Assembly (NCBI GenBank): GCA_023389575.1
Contig: JAEWEG010000093.1
Location: 62,001 to 126,000, forward strand
DNA from: Chloroflexota bacterium
GTDB lineage: Bacteria; Chloroflexota; Chloroflexia; Thermomicrobiales; UBA6265
Direction: 5' to 3'
Length of the DNA: 64,000 nucleotides
Positions 30,592 through 39,428 of this stretch are shown piece by piece (within the stretch, counting starts at the first letter, position 1; each line of letters begins with the position of its first letter). The position numbers and the translations under genes are program-made. The notes beneath the pieces were generated by a model. The model was given only the letters and a program-made list of their open reading frames with translations. It searched no databases and was not told the DNA's origin.

Positions 30592-31650
30592 ATGCCGGTG
30601 AACATTTCTTTGCTCCGTAAACTGACGCAGACGCCCGGCATTGCCTCGCGTGAAGATCAGGTCCGGCGGGTTGTCGCCGAGGAACTGAAGCCATTGGTCG
30701 ACACCATGAGCGTCGACAACCTCGGCAACCTGATCGGCGTCCGAAAAGGCACTGGCGGCCCGCGTATCGCGATCGCCGCCCATCTCGACGAAATCGGCTT
30801 CCTCGTGCGGCACATTGACGATAACGGCTTCGCGCGCATCCAGCAGGTTGGCGGCTTCGATCCGCGAGTGCTCGTCGCGCAGCGCGTGGTGGTCCACACC
30901 CGCGAATCCGGCACCTTGCCCGGCGTGCTCCAACCCGCCGCTCGCCCAATTCACCTGCAATCCCCGGGAGAAGCCAAGGATCTGAAGCTGCAGGACTTCT
31001 TCATCGATCTCGGACTTGGCGCGGATGAGGTCAAGGAACGAGTAGCCATCGGCGATATGGTCACGCTCGATCGTGACCTTGTCGAAGTCGGTGACACCGT
31101 GGTCAGCAAGGCGCTGGACGACCGGCTCGGCATCTACGTCATGCTTGAAGCCATTCGCAAGGCAACCGCCAGCACGGCCAAAATCATCGCCATCGCCACG
31201 ACCCAGGAAGAGGTCGGCCTGCGTGGCGCGATCACCTCCGCCTATTCCACCGAGCCAGACATCGCCATCGCCCTCGACGTGACCATCGCCGGAGACATCC
31301 CCGGCAACACACCCGATTCCCAGGTCACCAGGTTGGGCGGAGGCACCGCCATCAAGCTGTTCGATGGCAGCCAGTTACCCAATCCAGCCATCATCGATCA
31401 CCTGCGCGACCTCGCCGTGGAGAACGACATCCCGTGGCAACCGGAAGTTCTTCCCGCGGGTGGCACCGACGCCGGCGCGTTCCAGAAGAGTCGCGCCGGC
31501 ATGCCCACCTGCACTATCTCGATCCCGACTCGTTATGTTCATACCGTGAACGAGATGGCCAGCAAGAGCGATATCGACGCCTCGGTGAACCTGCTTGCCG
31601 CGTGGCTCGATGCCGCCGGGAGCCGGGACTATGGGTACTCGCTGGAGTAG
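30592..31650 (+). CDS. M42 family metallo-aminopeptidase (second copy)
   Basis: Same family as the gene at 4446 but clearly diverged from it. The 352 residues keep the metal and catalytic positions: His in AAHLDEIGF, Asp in KALDDRLG, the Glu pair in TTQEEVGLRG, Asp in ALDVTIAGD and the late His in TRYVHTVNE. TQEEVGLRG is closer to classical M42 enzymes than the first copy's TQEEINMSG. Stands alone; substrate not determinable. Confidence 0.9.
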   Translation: MPVNISLLRKLTQTPGIASREDQVRRVVAEELKPLVDTMSVDNLGNLIGVRKGTGGPRIAIAAHLDEIGFLVRHIDDNGFARIQQVGGFDPRVLVAQRVVVHTRESGTLPGVLQPAARPIHLQSPGEAKDLKLQDFFIDLGLGADEVKERVAIGDMVTLDRDLVEVGDTVVSKALDDRLGIYVMLEAIRKATASTAKIIAIATTQEEVGLRGAITSAYSTEPDIAIALDVTIAGDIPGNTPDSQVTRLGGGTAIKLFDGSQLPNPAIIDHLRDLAVENDIPWQPEVLPAGGTDAGAFQKSRAGMPTCTISIPTRYVHTVNEMASKSDIDASVNLLAAWLDAAGSRDYGYSLE

Positions 31651-31775
31651 CGGCCCACTCGTAACCGCGAGATTGTCAGGAGCGTTGGACAGGTAGGCGG
31701 CGGTTCGAATCCGCGTGCGTAGGGACCCAGCAAAAAGTCGAGAGACATTCGCGCCGATCCGGCCAAGGAGCGACA

Positions 31776-33587
31776 ATGAACCTCTTCCGCACAAAGGGTG
31801 CATCCGGGGACGAGTCTCCGTCCGAACACTTTGTCACAAATGTCCTTGCCAGCGTTCCGGCGCACTCTCGTCGAGACATGTTGCGTGCGTCGGCCATCGT
31901 CGGGGCGGCGTCCGCGATTCCGCACTCGCGAGTCTCGGCCGCGCCATTGGCTGACCCAGGTTCAACGCACCTTGCTCAGGACGAATTCGAGACCGACGTC
32001 GAACTCTCGATCCCGTTCAACCCCTTCGGGCAGCCGATCACGCTGGATCCTCACCGCGCTCCGAACTGGGGACCGTACTGGGTGCTCTTTCCCCATCTGT
32101 GGTCAGGACTGCTCGCGTTCGACGAGAACGGCGGCGTGGTGCTCGACCTCGCGGAATCGATCGAGCCGAATGACACGGCCGACGTGTGGACGGTTGCCAT
32201 CCGGCCCGATCTGCAATTCGCGTCGGGTAATCCCGTGAATGCCCAGGCATTCATCGATTCATGGAAGCGCGCGCTTGATCCCAATCGCCCCGCTCCGATG
32301 AGCACGTTCATGGAACTGGTGCAGGGATATCCCGAGTACATCCGGGGTGAAAGCGCCGACATCGGGTTCAATGCGGTTGACGACCTCACCATCGAGATCA
32401 CGCTGTCGAGACCGTACTCGTCCTTCCCCTCATCGCTGGCGACGTTCGGATGGGCGGTGCTGGATCTCGCGGCGATGGAAACGGCCGAGGTAGTCCCGTT
32501 GGCGCCACCCGGTATCGGCATGTGGCAGGTTACCGAGTTCGTGGATGGTGAGCGGATCGTCTGCGAACCGCATCCCGCCACGCCAACGTCCGTTTCTCCG
32601 TCGATCTCCCGGCTCGTATGGCGGGTGCTCGATGGCCCCGACGCGGCCACCGATGTGCTTGACCTGTATCAGGACGATGCGCTTCCGGTGGCGGACGTTC
32701 CCGCCTCGATCCTGCCCAGCGTAACGGAGGATGAGACGCTCGCGGCCGAGCTGGTCGCCATCGATCCTCAGTCGTCGACCATGGCGATTGGCATGGACTT
32801 CTCCCAGGCGCCATTCAACGACCTGCGCTACCGCCAGGCGGTCGCCGCCGCGATTGACCGCGACGCATGGGCGACCGAGATTCAACAGGACCAATTCGTT
32901 GCGGCTCAGTCCGTTGTTCCACCTTCGGTCTCGCTCACGTCCGGGTATGAACCAGCCACGCCCATCGAGTTCTCGCCGAGCGAAGCCGCGTCCCTCCTGG
33001 AAAGCGCCGGGTACGATCTGGAATCAGCAGAGTTCGACCTCGTCTATCACCAGCCAGCGACGGATACACCAGAAATGGTCGATCAGGTGGCGGCTCTGCT
33101 GGCAATGATTCAGGAAAACAGCGGGCTGGTCATTCGCCACGACACATCCCTCACCGCCGAGCAGATCGAATTGCTGCATCAGGACAACGGTGGCCGCCAG
33201 ATCGACATCCTTTGGTGGTGGACGGCGACGGACACGCCTTCGTTGCTCGAAACGATCGGCACGTCGACATCGACCGCGATGGCTGGCGTCTTCAACTGGT
33301 CAGCTGAACTGGAAGCGGTCGACGACCAGGCCCCCGGCGACGCCTCGGCCGAGTTCGACGAACTGATCACCGAGGCGAATGCCACCACTGACGACGTGGA
33401 GCGCAACGCACGTTTCCGCGAGGCCGAGCAGCTCCTGCTGGACAACGCCGTTTACGTCCCTCTCGGGCACTGGGTGCAACGCTACCTGCAAAAGCCCTGG
33501 CTCACCGGCACACGGCAGGGTCCGTGGTCCGGAAGCATCCCCGTTCGATTCGACGAGGCAGTCCTCGTCCTTCCGCGAACGCAATAA
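31776..33587 (+). CDS. Tat-exported family 5 substrate-binding protein
   Basis: Extracytoplasmic solute-binding protein of the oligopeptide/nickel ABC class (603 residues). A twin-arginine signal, SRRDMLRASAIVGAASA, precedes the mature domain. Family features include LDPHRAPNWGPYWVLFPHLW, the central FNDLRYRQAVAAAIDRDAW and the C-terminal YVPLGHWVQRYLQKPWL. No permease or ATPase gene lies nearby, so it must work with a transporter encoded elsewhere, or have another role. The ligand is unknown. Confidence 0.88.
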   Translation: MNLFRTKGASGDESPSEHFVTNVLASVPAHSRRDMLRASAIVGAASAIPHSRVSAAPLADPGSTHLAQDEFETDVELSIPFNPFGQPITLDPHRAPNWGPYWVLFPHLWSGLLAFDENGGVVLDLAESIEPNDTADVWTVAIRPDLQFASGNPVNAQAFIDSWKRALDPNRPAPMSTFMELVQGYPEYIRGESADIGFNAVDDLTIEITLSRPYSSFPSSLATFGWAVLDLAAMETAEVVPLAPPGIGMWQVTEFVDGERIVCEPHPATPTSVSPSISRLVWRVLDGPDAATDVLDLYQDDALPVADVPASILPSVTEDETLAAELVAIDPQSSTMAIGMDFSQAPFNDLRYRQAVAAAIDRDAWATEIQQDQFVAAQSVVPPSVSLTSGYEPATPIEFSPSEAASLLESAGYDLESAEFDLVYHQPATDTPEMVDQVAALLAMIQENSGLVIRHDTSLTAEQIELLHQDNGGRQIDILWWWTATDTPSLLETIGTSTSTAMAGVFNWSAELEAVDDQAPGDASAEFDELITEANATTDDVERNARFREAEQLLLDNAVYVPLGHWVQRYLQKPWLTGTRQGPWSGSIPVRFDEAVLVLPRTQ

Positions 33588-33601
33588 CGCCCCACGATAA
33601 A

Positions 33602-33645
33602 GACGAGAGCCCAGCCGGAAGCACACCGGCTGGGCTCTCGTCGTT
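33602..33645. terminator. Strong bidirectional terminator
   Basis: A perfect 17-bp stem, GACGAGAGCCCAGCCGG paired with CCGGCTGGGCTCTCGTC, around AAGCACA. It is followed by GTTTC on the plus strand and TTTATC on the minus strand, between two convergent genes. Confidence 0.92.
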
Positions 33646-33689
33646 TCGGGCTCCGCGGTAAAGGTCGGGTGTCGAACCAGACGCCCTGC

Positions 33690-35411
33690 CTACTCCCCGG
33701 TCGCGGAGGTCCCCGCGTCTCCCTGCCGAGCGGCGAACCACCGGTAGTCGATGTCCGCGAAGGGGTTGTCACGCTCCGACAACGCCGCCAGCATCCCCGA
33801 GTCCTCGGGGGACAGCGCGCCACCCTTCTCGATCAGGTCAGCCAGGGCGTTGAACCGGTCTACATGTTCGGTGAACCGCTGCGAGGCGTATTCCTTCGCC
33901 TGGCCTGTCGTCACCAGGAACGGCCAGTCGCTGCTCTGGAGAAGCAGGAGTTCCCGCGCCGCCTGATTGAGGAGCTCGCTGGTGGTTTCACCGTCGCCTG
34001 ACGAACCCGCCACGAGGGACTCCATGCGTGCCTCGGCTCCATGAATCACCGGCCACATCCACTCGGTCTCGTGGTTCATCCACGTGAAGTGGTTCCCGCC
34101 AGAGCCCCAGCTCGATTCCGGGAGGGCGATCACCCGATCGGGCGCATGCTCGTCAATGAACGCTGATGCGGTGGTGAGGTCCACGCCCTCGGACTGGGCC
34201 AGCCCCCTGAGTACGGCCTTGATCCAGTCGACCCCTTCGAACCACCAGTGACCGAACAACTCGGTATCGTAGTTGGAACTGATGATGCCGTAGTCGCCCG
34301 TCGACTCCTTGTACTCGGCCAGCAGTTCCTCGACGAGTCCGACGAAGTGCGCGGCGTGTTCCGCCACCCGCTCGGCCGCGCGGTCAGGGTTGTAGGGCGG
34401 CTTCTGGCCCAGGTCCATGCCTGGCCCACCGATGCGCCAGTACTGCATCCCAGAGACGCCGTCCTTGCGGTGGAACTCCCGGTACCAGAGGTCGCCCGGG
34501 TAGCCGAAATCGCCTGACCACACCTGTTGCCCGGTGCGGCTGTTGCGGCCAAGGACCGCGACTTCGCCCGGCGCGTCGCCAACCCAGTACGCCTCGTAGG
34601 TGGTGCCCGGCTCGTTCTGCTCCGAAGGGGTCAACTCAAGCGTATACCGTCGGGCGACGGCTCCATAGATTCCGATCGCCTCACCTGCCGCCTTGCCGAT
34701 CGGGTTGCCGCCCTCGATCGCATGGGTCTCGGTGAAGAACACCTTCAAGCCCTGCGCCGCGAGGAAGGACTCGATGCCCGGCCGTTGAACGCTGTCGCCA
34801 CCTTCACCATCCCAATACGAGGGCCGATAGGCGCACTCCGGCAACCAGATCGCCGTCGGCTTCCGACCGAACATCCGCTCATACGAAGCTATGCCGGTTC
34901 GAAGCTGGCCGAAGATCGACGAATCCCGCGAAAGGAGCGGCAGGTAGCCGTGTGTGGCGGCGCTGGTCGACACCTCGACCAGGCCGGCATTCTGCAGTTT
35001 GGCCAATGCTCCGATGATGTCGCAGCCGTATCGATCCCTGTACGAAGCAAGCACGCGCGAGTACCAGTGATGGAAATGAATCGCCAGCCGCTTCATCTCC
35101 TGCTCGCCGGCCTCCTCGAAGCGGGTGATGTCAGCCGCCGCCCAGGCCGCTCGCTCCTCCGCATAGGTCAGGAAGTGCTCCTTGATCAACGGATCGGCCA
35201 GTTGCTCGGCCAGGATCGGGGTCACGCTGATGGTGAGCCGGAAATCCAGTCCTTCCTCGGCCAGGTCATTGAGCGCATCCAGGAGGGGCACATACGTCTC
35301 GGCGATCGCCTCGTGAACCCACTCTTCGCCATGTGGCCACATGCCAGCCTGGCGGGCGTAGGGAAGATGGCTGTGGAGGACGAAGGTGAACGCGCCTGCT
35401 GCGTTGGTCAT
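33690..35411 (-). CDS. GH57 1,4-alpha-glucan branching enzyme
   Basis: Introduces alpha-1,6 branches into alpha-glucan. The 573-residue protein has the GH57 layout with DUF1957-type C-terminus: FTFVLHSHLPYARQAG at the start, nucleophile Glu in WLPECAYRP, acid/base Asp in SSNYDTELFGHWWFEG, and the helical C-domain. The ATG at 35411 has CGGAG 8 bases upstream. It lies next to malQ, some 14 kb from the glgE locus, and could supply the branching step that locus lacks. A related GH57 amylase is less likely. Confidence 0.85.
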   Translation of the reverse strand: MTNAAGAFTFVLHSHLPYARQAGMWPHGEEWVHEAIAETYVPLLDALNDLAEEGLDFRLTISVTPILAEQLADPLIKEHFLTYAEERAAWAAADITRFEEAGEQEMKRLAIHFHHWYSRVLASYRDRYGCDIIGALAKLQNAGLVEVSTSAATHGYLPLLSRDSSIFGQLRTGIASYERMFGRKPTAIWLPECAYRPSYWDGEGGDSVQRPGIESFLAAQGLKVFFTETHAIEGGNPIGKAAGEAIGIYGAVARRYTLELTPSEQNEPGTTYEAYWVGDAPGEVAVLGRNSRTGQQVWSGDFGYPGDLWYREFHRKDGVSGMQYWRIGGPGMDLGQKPPYNPDRAAERVAEHAAHFVGLVEELLAEYKESTGDYGIISSNYDTELFGHWWFEGVDWIKAVLRGLAQSEGVDLTTASAFIDEHAPDRVIALPESSWGSGGNHFTWMNHETEWMWPVIHGAEARMESLVAGSSGDGETTSELLNQAARELLLLQSSDWPFLVTTGQAKEYASQRFTEHVDRFNALADLIEKGGALSPEDSGMLAALSERDNPFADIDYRWFAARQGDAGTSATGE

Positions 35412-35478
35412 GGAAAGACTCCGTTTCACTGGCTAATACGATCGGAACGACGGAACGGGTGGATGTTAAGGCGTCGGG

Positions 35479-37047
35479 TCAATAGTCGAGCGCCGGATGC
35501 TTGGTACCAGGCGCGGTGTAGTCCCATGGATTCGCGCCCCGGTTCGGCCTCGAGTCGCCGCCACGGCCGTATGCGACCGTCAGCTCCCGCAACCCCATCG
35601 CGAGCCCGTGGGAAAGATCCTCGGCCCGGTAGCGCCAGGACCAGTTGCCGTCTGGCTTGCCTGGCACGTTCATCCGGGCTTCATCTCCGAGCCGGAGCAC
35701 ATCCTGCAAGGGGACTATGGAGGTATTGGCGTTGCTGGCCAGGGCGAGCCGGATCAAATCCCAGGCGATGTCCGAACCATCGCGGCCCAGGTACCGCTGA
35801 ATCGCCTTGCGCTCGGCTTCTGGCCTTGACTGGAACCACCCAACGGTAGTCTGGTTGTCGTGAGTGGCGGTATAGACGACGGAATTCGCCTGGTGATTGT
35901 GAGGCAGGTACACATTCGAGGGATCGCCTTCGAATGCGAACTGGAGCACATTCATGCCCGGATAGCCGAGGATCTCGCGAAGCGACACCACATCGGGGGT
36001 GATGACCCCAAGGTCCTCGATGATGACGGGAACCGTGCCGAACTCCCGGCGGACCGCCGCGAACAGCTCGCCACCGGGTACGCGCTCCCAGTGCCCCTCG
36101 GCGGCGGTCGCCGCCCCCGCTGGAACTGACCAGGTGGCGGCGAATCCGCGGAAGTGGTCGACGCGGATGATGTCGACCATCTGCATGGTTCGGCGAATGC
36201 GCTGCTTCCACCACTGAAAGCCGTCGTCTCGCATCCGGCGCCAGTCGTAGAGCGGGTTGCCCCAGATCTGCCCGGTCGCCGAGAAAGGATCGGGTGGCAC
36301 GCCCGCCACGAATTGCGCGCGGCCTTCGTCATCCAGCCGGAACTGCTCCTGGTTCGCCCAGACATCCGCGCTGTCCTCGGCCACGAAGATCGGTATGTCG
36401 CCCACGATCCGGATCGATCGCTCGTTGGCATATCGGCGCAGTTCAAACCACTGACGCTGAAACTGGAACTGAACGAACCGGTTGAATTCGATCTCGTCCG
36501 CCAGCGCCGTGACCGCGACACCCATTGCCTGGTCCGAGCGCAGCCTCGTGTCGCGGTCCCAGTCCTGCCAGCTTCGAAACTCGTTGTCACGCTTGATCGC
36601 CATGAAGGTCGCATAGTCGTCGAGCCACCAGGACTCTTCGGCGACAAAGGCTTCGAAATCGGGGCGAAATCGCATGCCAGCGGGCCCCTTGAATCGCTCG
36701 AACGCGCGTCTCAGCAATCGATCCTTGAACGCTCCCGCATGCTCGAAGTCGACTCGATGATCCTCGAACGATGGAGCGTCGCGGAAATCGCCTGCGTCCA
36801 GCAGACCGTCGCCTTCCAGCCACGGAAGCGAAATCATGAGGGGGTTTCCAGCGAACGCCGACGGTGAGGCGTATGGCGAATCGCCAAATCCTGTCGGGCC
36901 AAGTGGCATCACCTGCCACAGTCTCTGACCAGCATCCGCCAACCAGTCCACGAAACGAAACGCGGCGGGTCCGAAGTCTCCGGTGCCATGCGGTCCAGGC
37001 AGCGATGTCGGATGCAAAAGGATGCCACTCTCGCGGGGAAACGGCAT
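35479..37047 (-). CDS. malQ: 4-alpha-glucanotransferase (amylomaltase)
   Basis: Disproportionates maltodextrins by transferring glucan segments. The 522-residue GH77 enzyme has nucleophile Asp in IRVDHFRGF, acid/base Glu in VIIEDLGVITPDV and Asp in YTATHDNQTTVGW, plus the opening RESGILLHPTSLPGPHGTGD. The ATG at 37047 is chosen because GGAG lies 9 bases upstream. It precedes the GH57 gene on the same strand by about 70 bases, so the two likely form an operon. Confidence 0.94.
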   Translation of the reverse strand: MPFPRESGILLHPTSLPGPHGTGDFGPAAFRFVDWLADAGQRLWQVMPLGPTGFGDSPYASPSAFAGNPLMISLPWLEGDGLLDAGDFRDAPSFEDHRVDFEHAGAFKDRLLRRAFERFKGPAGMRFRPDFEAFVAEESWWLDDYATFMAIKRDNEFRSWQDWDRDTRLRSDQAMGVAVTALADEIEFNRFVQFQFQRQWFELRRYANERSIRIVGDIPIFVAEDSADVWANQEQFRLDDEGRAQFVAGVPPDPFSATGQIWGNPLYDWRRMRDDGFQWWKQRIRRTMQMVDIIRVDHFRGFAATWSVPAGAATAAEGHWERVPGGELFAAVRREFGTVPVIIEDLGVITPDVVSLREILGYPGMNVLQFAFEGDPSNVYLPHNHQANSVVYTATHDNQTTVGWFQSRPEAERKAIQRYLGRDGSDIAWDLIRLALASNANTSIVPLQDVLRLGDEARMNVPGKPDGNWSWRYRAEDLSHGLAMGLRELTVAYGRGGDSRPNRGANPWDYTAPGTKHPALDY

Positions 37048-37137
37048 GTTCGGGTACTCCAGCGAGTAGACGGGAACTGCCCTGAGTCGCAGGGTGCTGG
37101 GGAATGGTACCAATTCGGCGGCGTTTCCCGCCGGGAC

Positions 37138-37173
37138 CAAACGAAAACGCCGCCCACATCTTCGTGGGCGGCG
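37138..37173 (-). terminator. Terminator of the SH3-domain lipoprotein gene
   Basis: ACGCCGCCCAC pairs with GTGGGCGGCGT (11 bp) around a 6-base loop. Read on the minus strand it is followed by TTTTCGTTT, 20 bases after the lipoprotein stop codon. Confidence 0.85.
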
Positions 37174-37194
37174 TCGTTATCGAACAGTACGAAT

Positions 37195-38169
37195 CTATCC
37201 CGCAGGCTCCAGAACGTCGATCACCACCCAGCCGACCTGGCCGGCTATTTCGACTTGCGCCCAAACGAATCCGTCGTCTTCCCGCGTCACCGGACCGCCA
37301 AGCAATGTGGCCGCCTGGTTGACGCCGATGATGTCGATGAGATCACAATCCGCGCCCGGACCGGCCCGGAATCGGACATCCTCGGTGGTGAGGTACGCCA
37401 CCTGATCGATGGAGATTTCCGGGACCTCCTCGGGCTCGCAGCTGGTCACCGTCACGGGTGACAAGTCGGCTACCGTCGCATCGTCCGGCGCGATGGGCGT
37501 TCCGTCGGCGGTGGGTGTTCCCTCGCCCGCCGGCGTGGCCTGCGGTGGGGTCGGCGTGGGATCGTCCCGCGTGAAGAACGGTGTCGCCTCGTCGGTTTCG
37601 GAGTCACCAGGTTCCTCGTCGGTTCCGACATCCGGCGTGGCGCCGGATGTCCCGTCGGACCCGCCGAAACTGGACGACGAGGTCGATTCATCACCGGTGG
37701 CGTCTTCCGTGGCGACCGCGGTCGATTCGCCCGACTCGTCAGGTACCGAAGGTGTCGCCTGAGGGCCCGGCTCGTCGGTCACCGGCGTGCCTTCGTCGGA
37801 GTCGCCTCCCTCGAGATCGAGCGCCGGAGTCGAAACGCTCACCACCTCGGTGGTCGCCTCGGACTCATCCTCCGTCACCGGCGTGCCTCTATGGAAGGGA
37901 CGCGGCGTGGTCGGCGTGTCGCCGTCAACTACCGGCGTACCCTCTTCCATCGGTTCGGTGGCGGCCTCCGTCGCATCCCCAGGCTCGGTCGCGACCGGCT
38001 CCGTGGCTGCGGTTGTTGGCTGCTCGATCGACTCGGATGTCGCCGTGGGATCAGGATCGTCGTCCCCAATTGGACCACAAGCCGACAACGTGACACCCGC
38101 CACCAGCAGCGTGCTTATGGCCATGGTTCTCGTTGATCGCAGGAACGATGTGATGCGGTGACGTGACAT
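37195..38169 (-). CDS. Lipoprotein with Pro/Thr/Glu-rich linker and SH3-like domain
   Basis: A 324-residue surface lipoprotein. A signal peptide ends at the lipobox LSAC (Cys31). Residues about 35-235 form a low-complexity linker rich in Thr, Pro, Glu, Asp and Ser, with recurring GTPV units. The last 80 residues look like a bacterial SH3 domain, with VRFRAGPGADCDLIDII and FVWAQVEIAGQVGWVV. Such domains often bind cell-wall peptides. AGGGGAG lies 8 bases before the ATG. Exact role unknown. Confidence 0.82.
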   Translation of the reverse strand: MSRHRITSFLRSTRTMAISTLLVAGVTLSACGPIGDDDPDPTATSESIEQPTTAATEPVATEPGDATEAATEPMEEGTPVVDGDTPTTPRPFHRGTPVTEDESEATTEVVSVSTPALDLEGGDSDEGTPVTDEPGPQATPSVPDESGESTAVATEDATGDESTSSSSFGGSDGTSGATPDVGTDEEPGDSETDEATPFFTRDDPTPTPPQATPAGEGTPTADGTPIAPDDATVADLSPVTVTSCEPEEVPEISIDQVAYLTTEDVRFRAGPGADCDLIDIIGVNQAATLLGGPVTREDDGFVWAQVEIAGQVGWVVIDVLEPAG

Positions 38170-38258
38170 CCAAGATTCTCCCCTCGACGTGTTGGCTGGG
38201 CCCCAGCGTATCCGGTCCTCACCCTCCCCTGGGCGCCGCGGGACCGGATCCGCGCGAT

Positions 38259-39263
38259 CTATGGCTCTTCGAGGCTATCCCGCAGGATATCCATGTGCTC
38301 CAGCGCCAATCCGGTGCCAATCGCAACACACGAAAGCGGATCGTCTGCCACATAACACGGAACGCCGGTCACTTCGGTTAGCAGGTCCGGCAGATGCCGC
38401 AACATCGCGCCGCCACCAGTCAGGATCATGCCCTTGTCGATAATATCCGACGAAAGCTCCGGAGGTGTCTCCTCAAGTACTGCCCTGACTGCGCCAATAA
38501 TAGCCTCAAGTGGCTCGGTTATGGCATCCGTTATCTCATTGGAATGAATCTGAACCGTTCTCGGAAGGCCGGCGACTTCATCGCGGCCACGTACTTCCAT
38601 GATTCGGTCTTCTTCGAGCGGCATCGCGCTGCCGATCGCCATTTTCACTTCTTCGGCTGTACGTTCACCAACGCGTAGGTTGTATTTTCGCTTGATGTAA
38701 CTGCTGATCGCCTCGTCGAAGCGATTGCCACCGACACGCAGCGAGCGCGCCACGACGATCCCGTTCAGCGAAATCACCGCGACCTCGGTGGTGCCACCTC
38801 CGATGTCGATGATCATGTTCCCGCTCGGATCGGCGACCGGCACCCGGGCCCCGATGGCCGCCGCGAGCGGTTCGCTGATCAGGTAGGCGCGCCGGGCTCC
38901 GCCGTTGAGCGCGGCGTCACGCACCGCCCTGCGCTCCACGCCGGTCACCCCGGCGGGCACGCAGATCATCACATCGGGCCGGATCAGGGAAAATCGACCG
39001 CACGCCTTGTTGATGAAATATTCGAGCATCTTCTGGGTAACGATGTAGTCCGCGATAACGCCATCGCGCATGGGCCGCACCACCTCGATGGTGTCGCGCG
39101 GCTCACGGCCAAGCATGTTCCGGGCCTCGAGGCCAACGGCCTTGACCTTTCCATCCTTGGCGGATATCGCGACGACCGATGGCTCGTTGATGACGATGCC
39201 ACGGCCCCGCAGGAAGACCAGCACGTTGGCTGTTCCGAGATCGATTCCTACCTGCTTGGGCAA
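38259..39263 (-). CDS. mreB: Rod-shape actin homologue MreB
   Basis: Actin-like filament protein that organises lateral wall synthesis. The 334 residues contain phosphate loops GIDLGTANV and DIGGGTTEVAVIS and the adenosine motif TGGGAMLRHL. The TTG start at 39263 (MPKQVGIDLGTANV) is chosen because AGAGGA lies about 8 bases upstream and it matches the family's N-terminus; the open frame runs much further upstream without similarity. No mreC or mreD follows; it may be solitary or an MreB-like paralogue. Confidence 0.92.
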   Translation of the reverse strand: MPKQVGIDLGTANVLVFLRGRGIVINEPSVVAISAKDGKVKAVGLEARNMLGREPRDTIEVVRPMRDGVIADYIVTQKMLEYFINKACGRFSLIRPDVMICVPAGVTGVERRAVRDAALNGGARRAYLISEPLAAAIGARVPVADPSGNMIIDIGGGTTEVAVISLNGIVVARSLRVGGNRFDEAISSYIKRKYNLRVGERTAEEVKMAIGSAMPLEEDRIMEVRGRDEVAGLPRTVQIHSNEITDAITEPLEAIIGAVRAVLEETPPELSSDIIDKGMILTGGGAMLRHLPDLLTEVTGVPCYVADDPLSCVAIGTGLALEHMDILRDSLEEP

Positions 39264-39428
39264 TCGTTGTTCCTCTGGTTCAGGGTCGAGATGGGGAGCC
39301 AAATCCCCGGCGCACAAGGGAATGCGGGCGTATGTGGGATAGCCCTCGGCAGTCGCGAATTGTACCATGGTTGACTTGCGGCCCCGGCTGTCGCGCTTTC
39401 TCCAGACGTCATCCCTCGGAGTTCGTTC

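Noticed and set aside
31690..31735. T-arm-like sequence GCGGTTCGAATCCGC suggesting a tRNA
   Set aside because: Only four pairs form in the T stem, no matching 5' acceptor strand, D arm or anticodon arm was found within 90 bases on either strand. At most a tRNA remnant.
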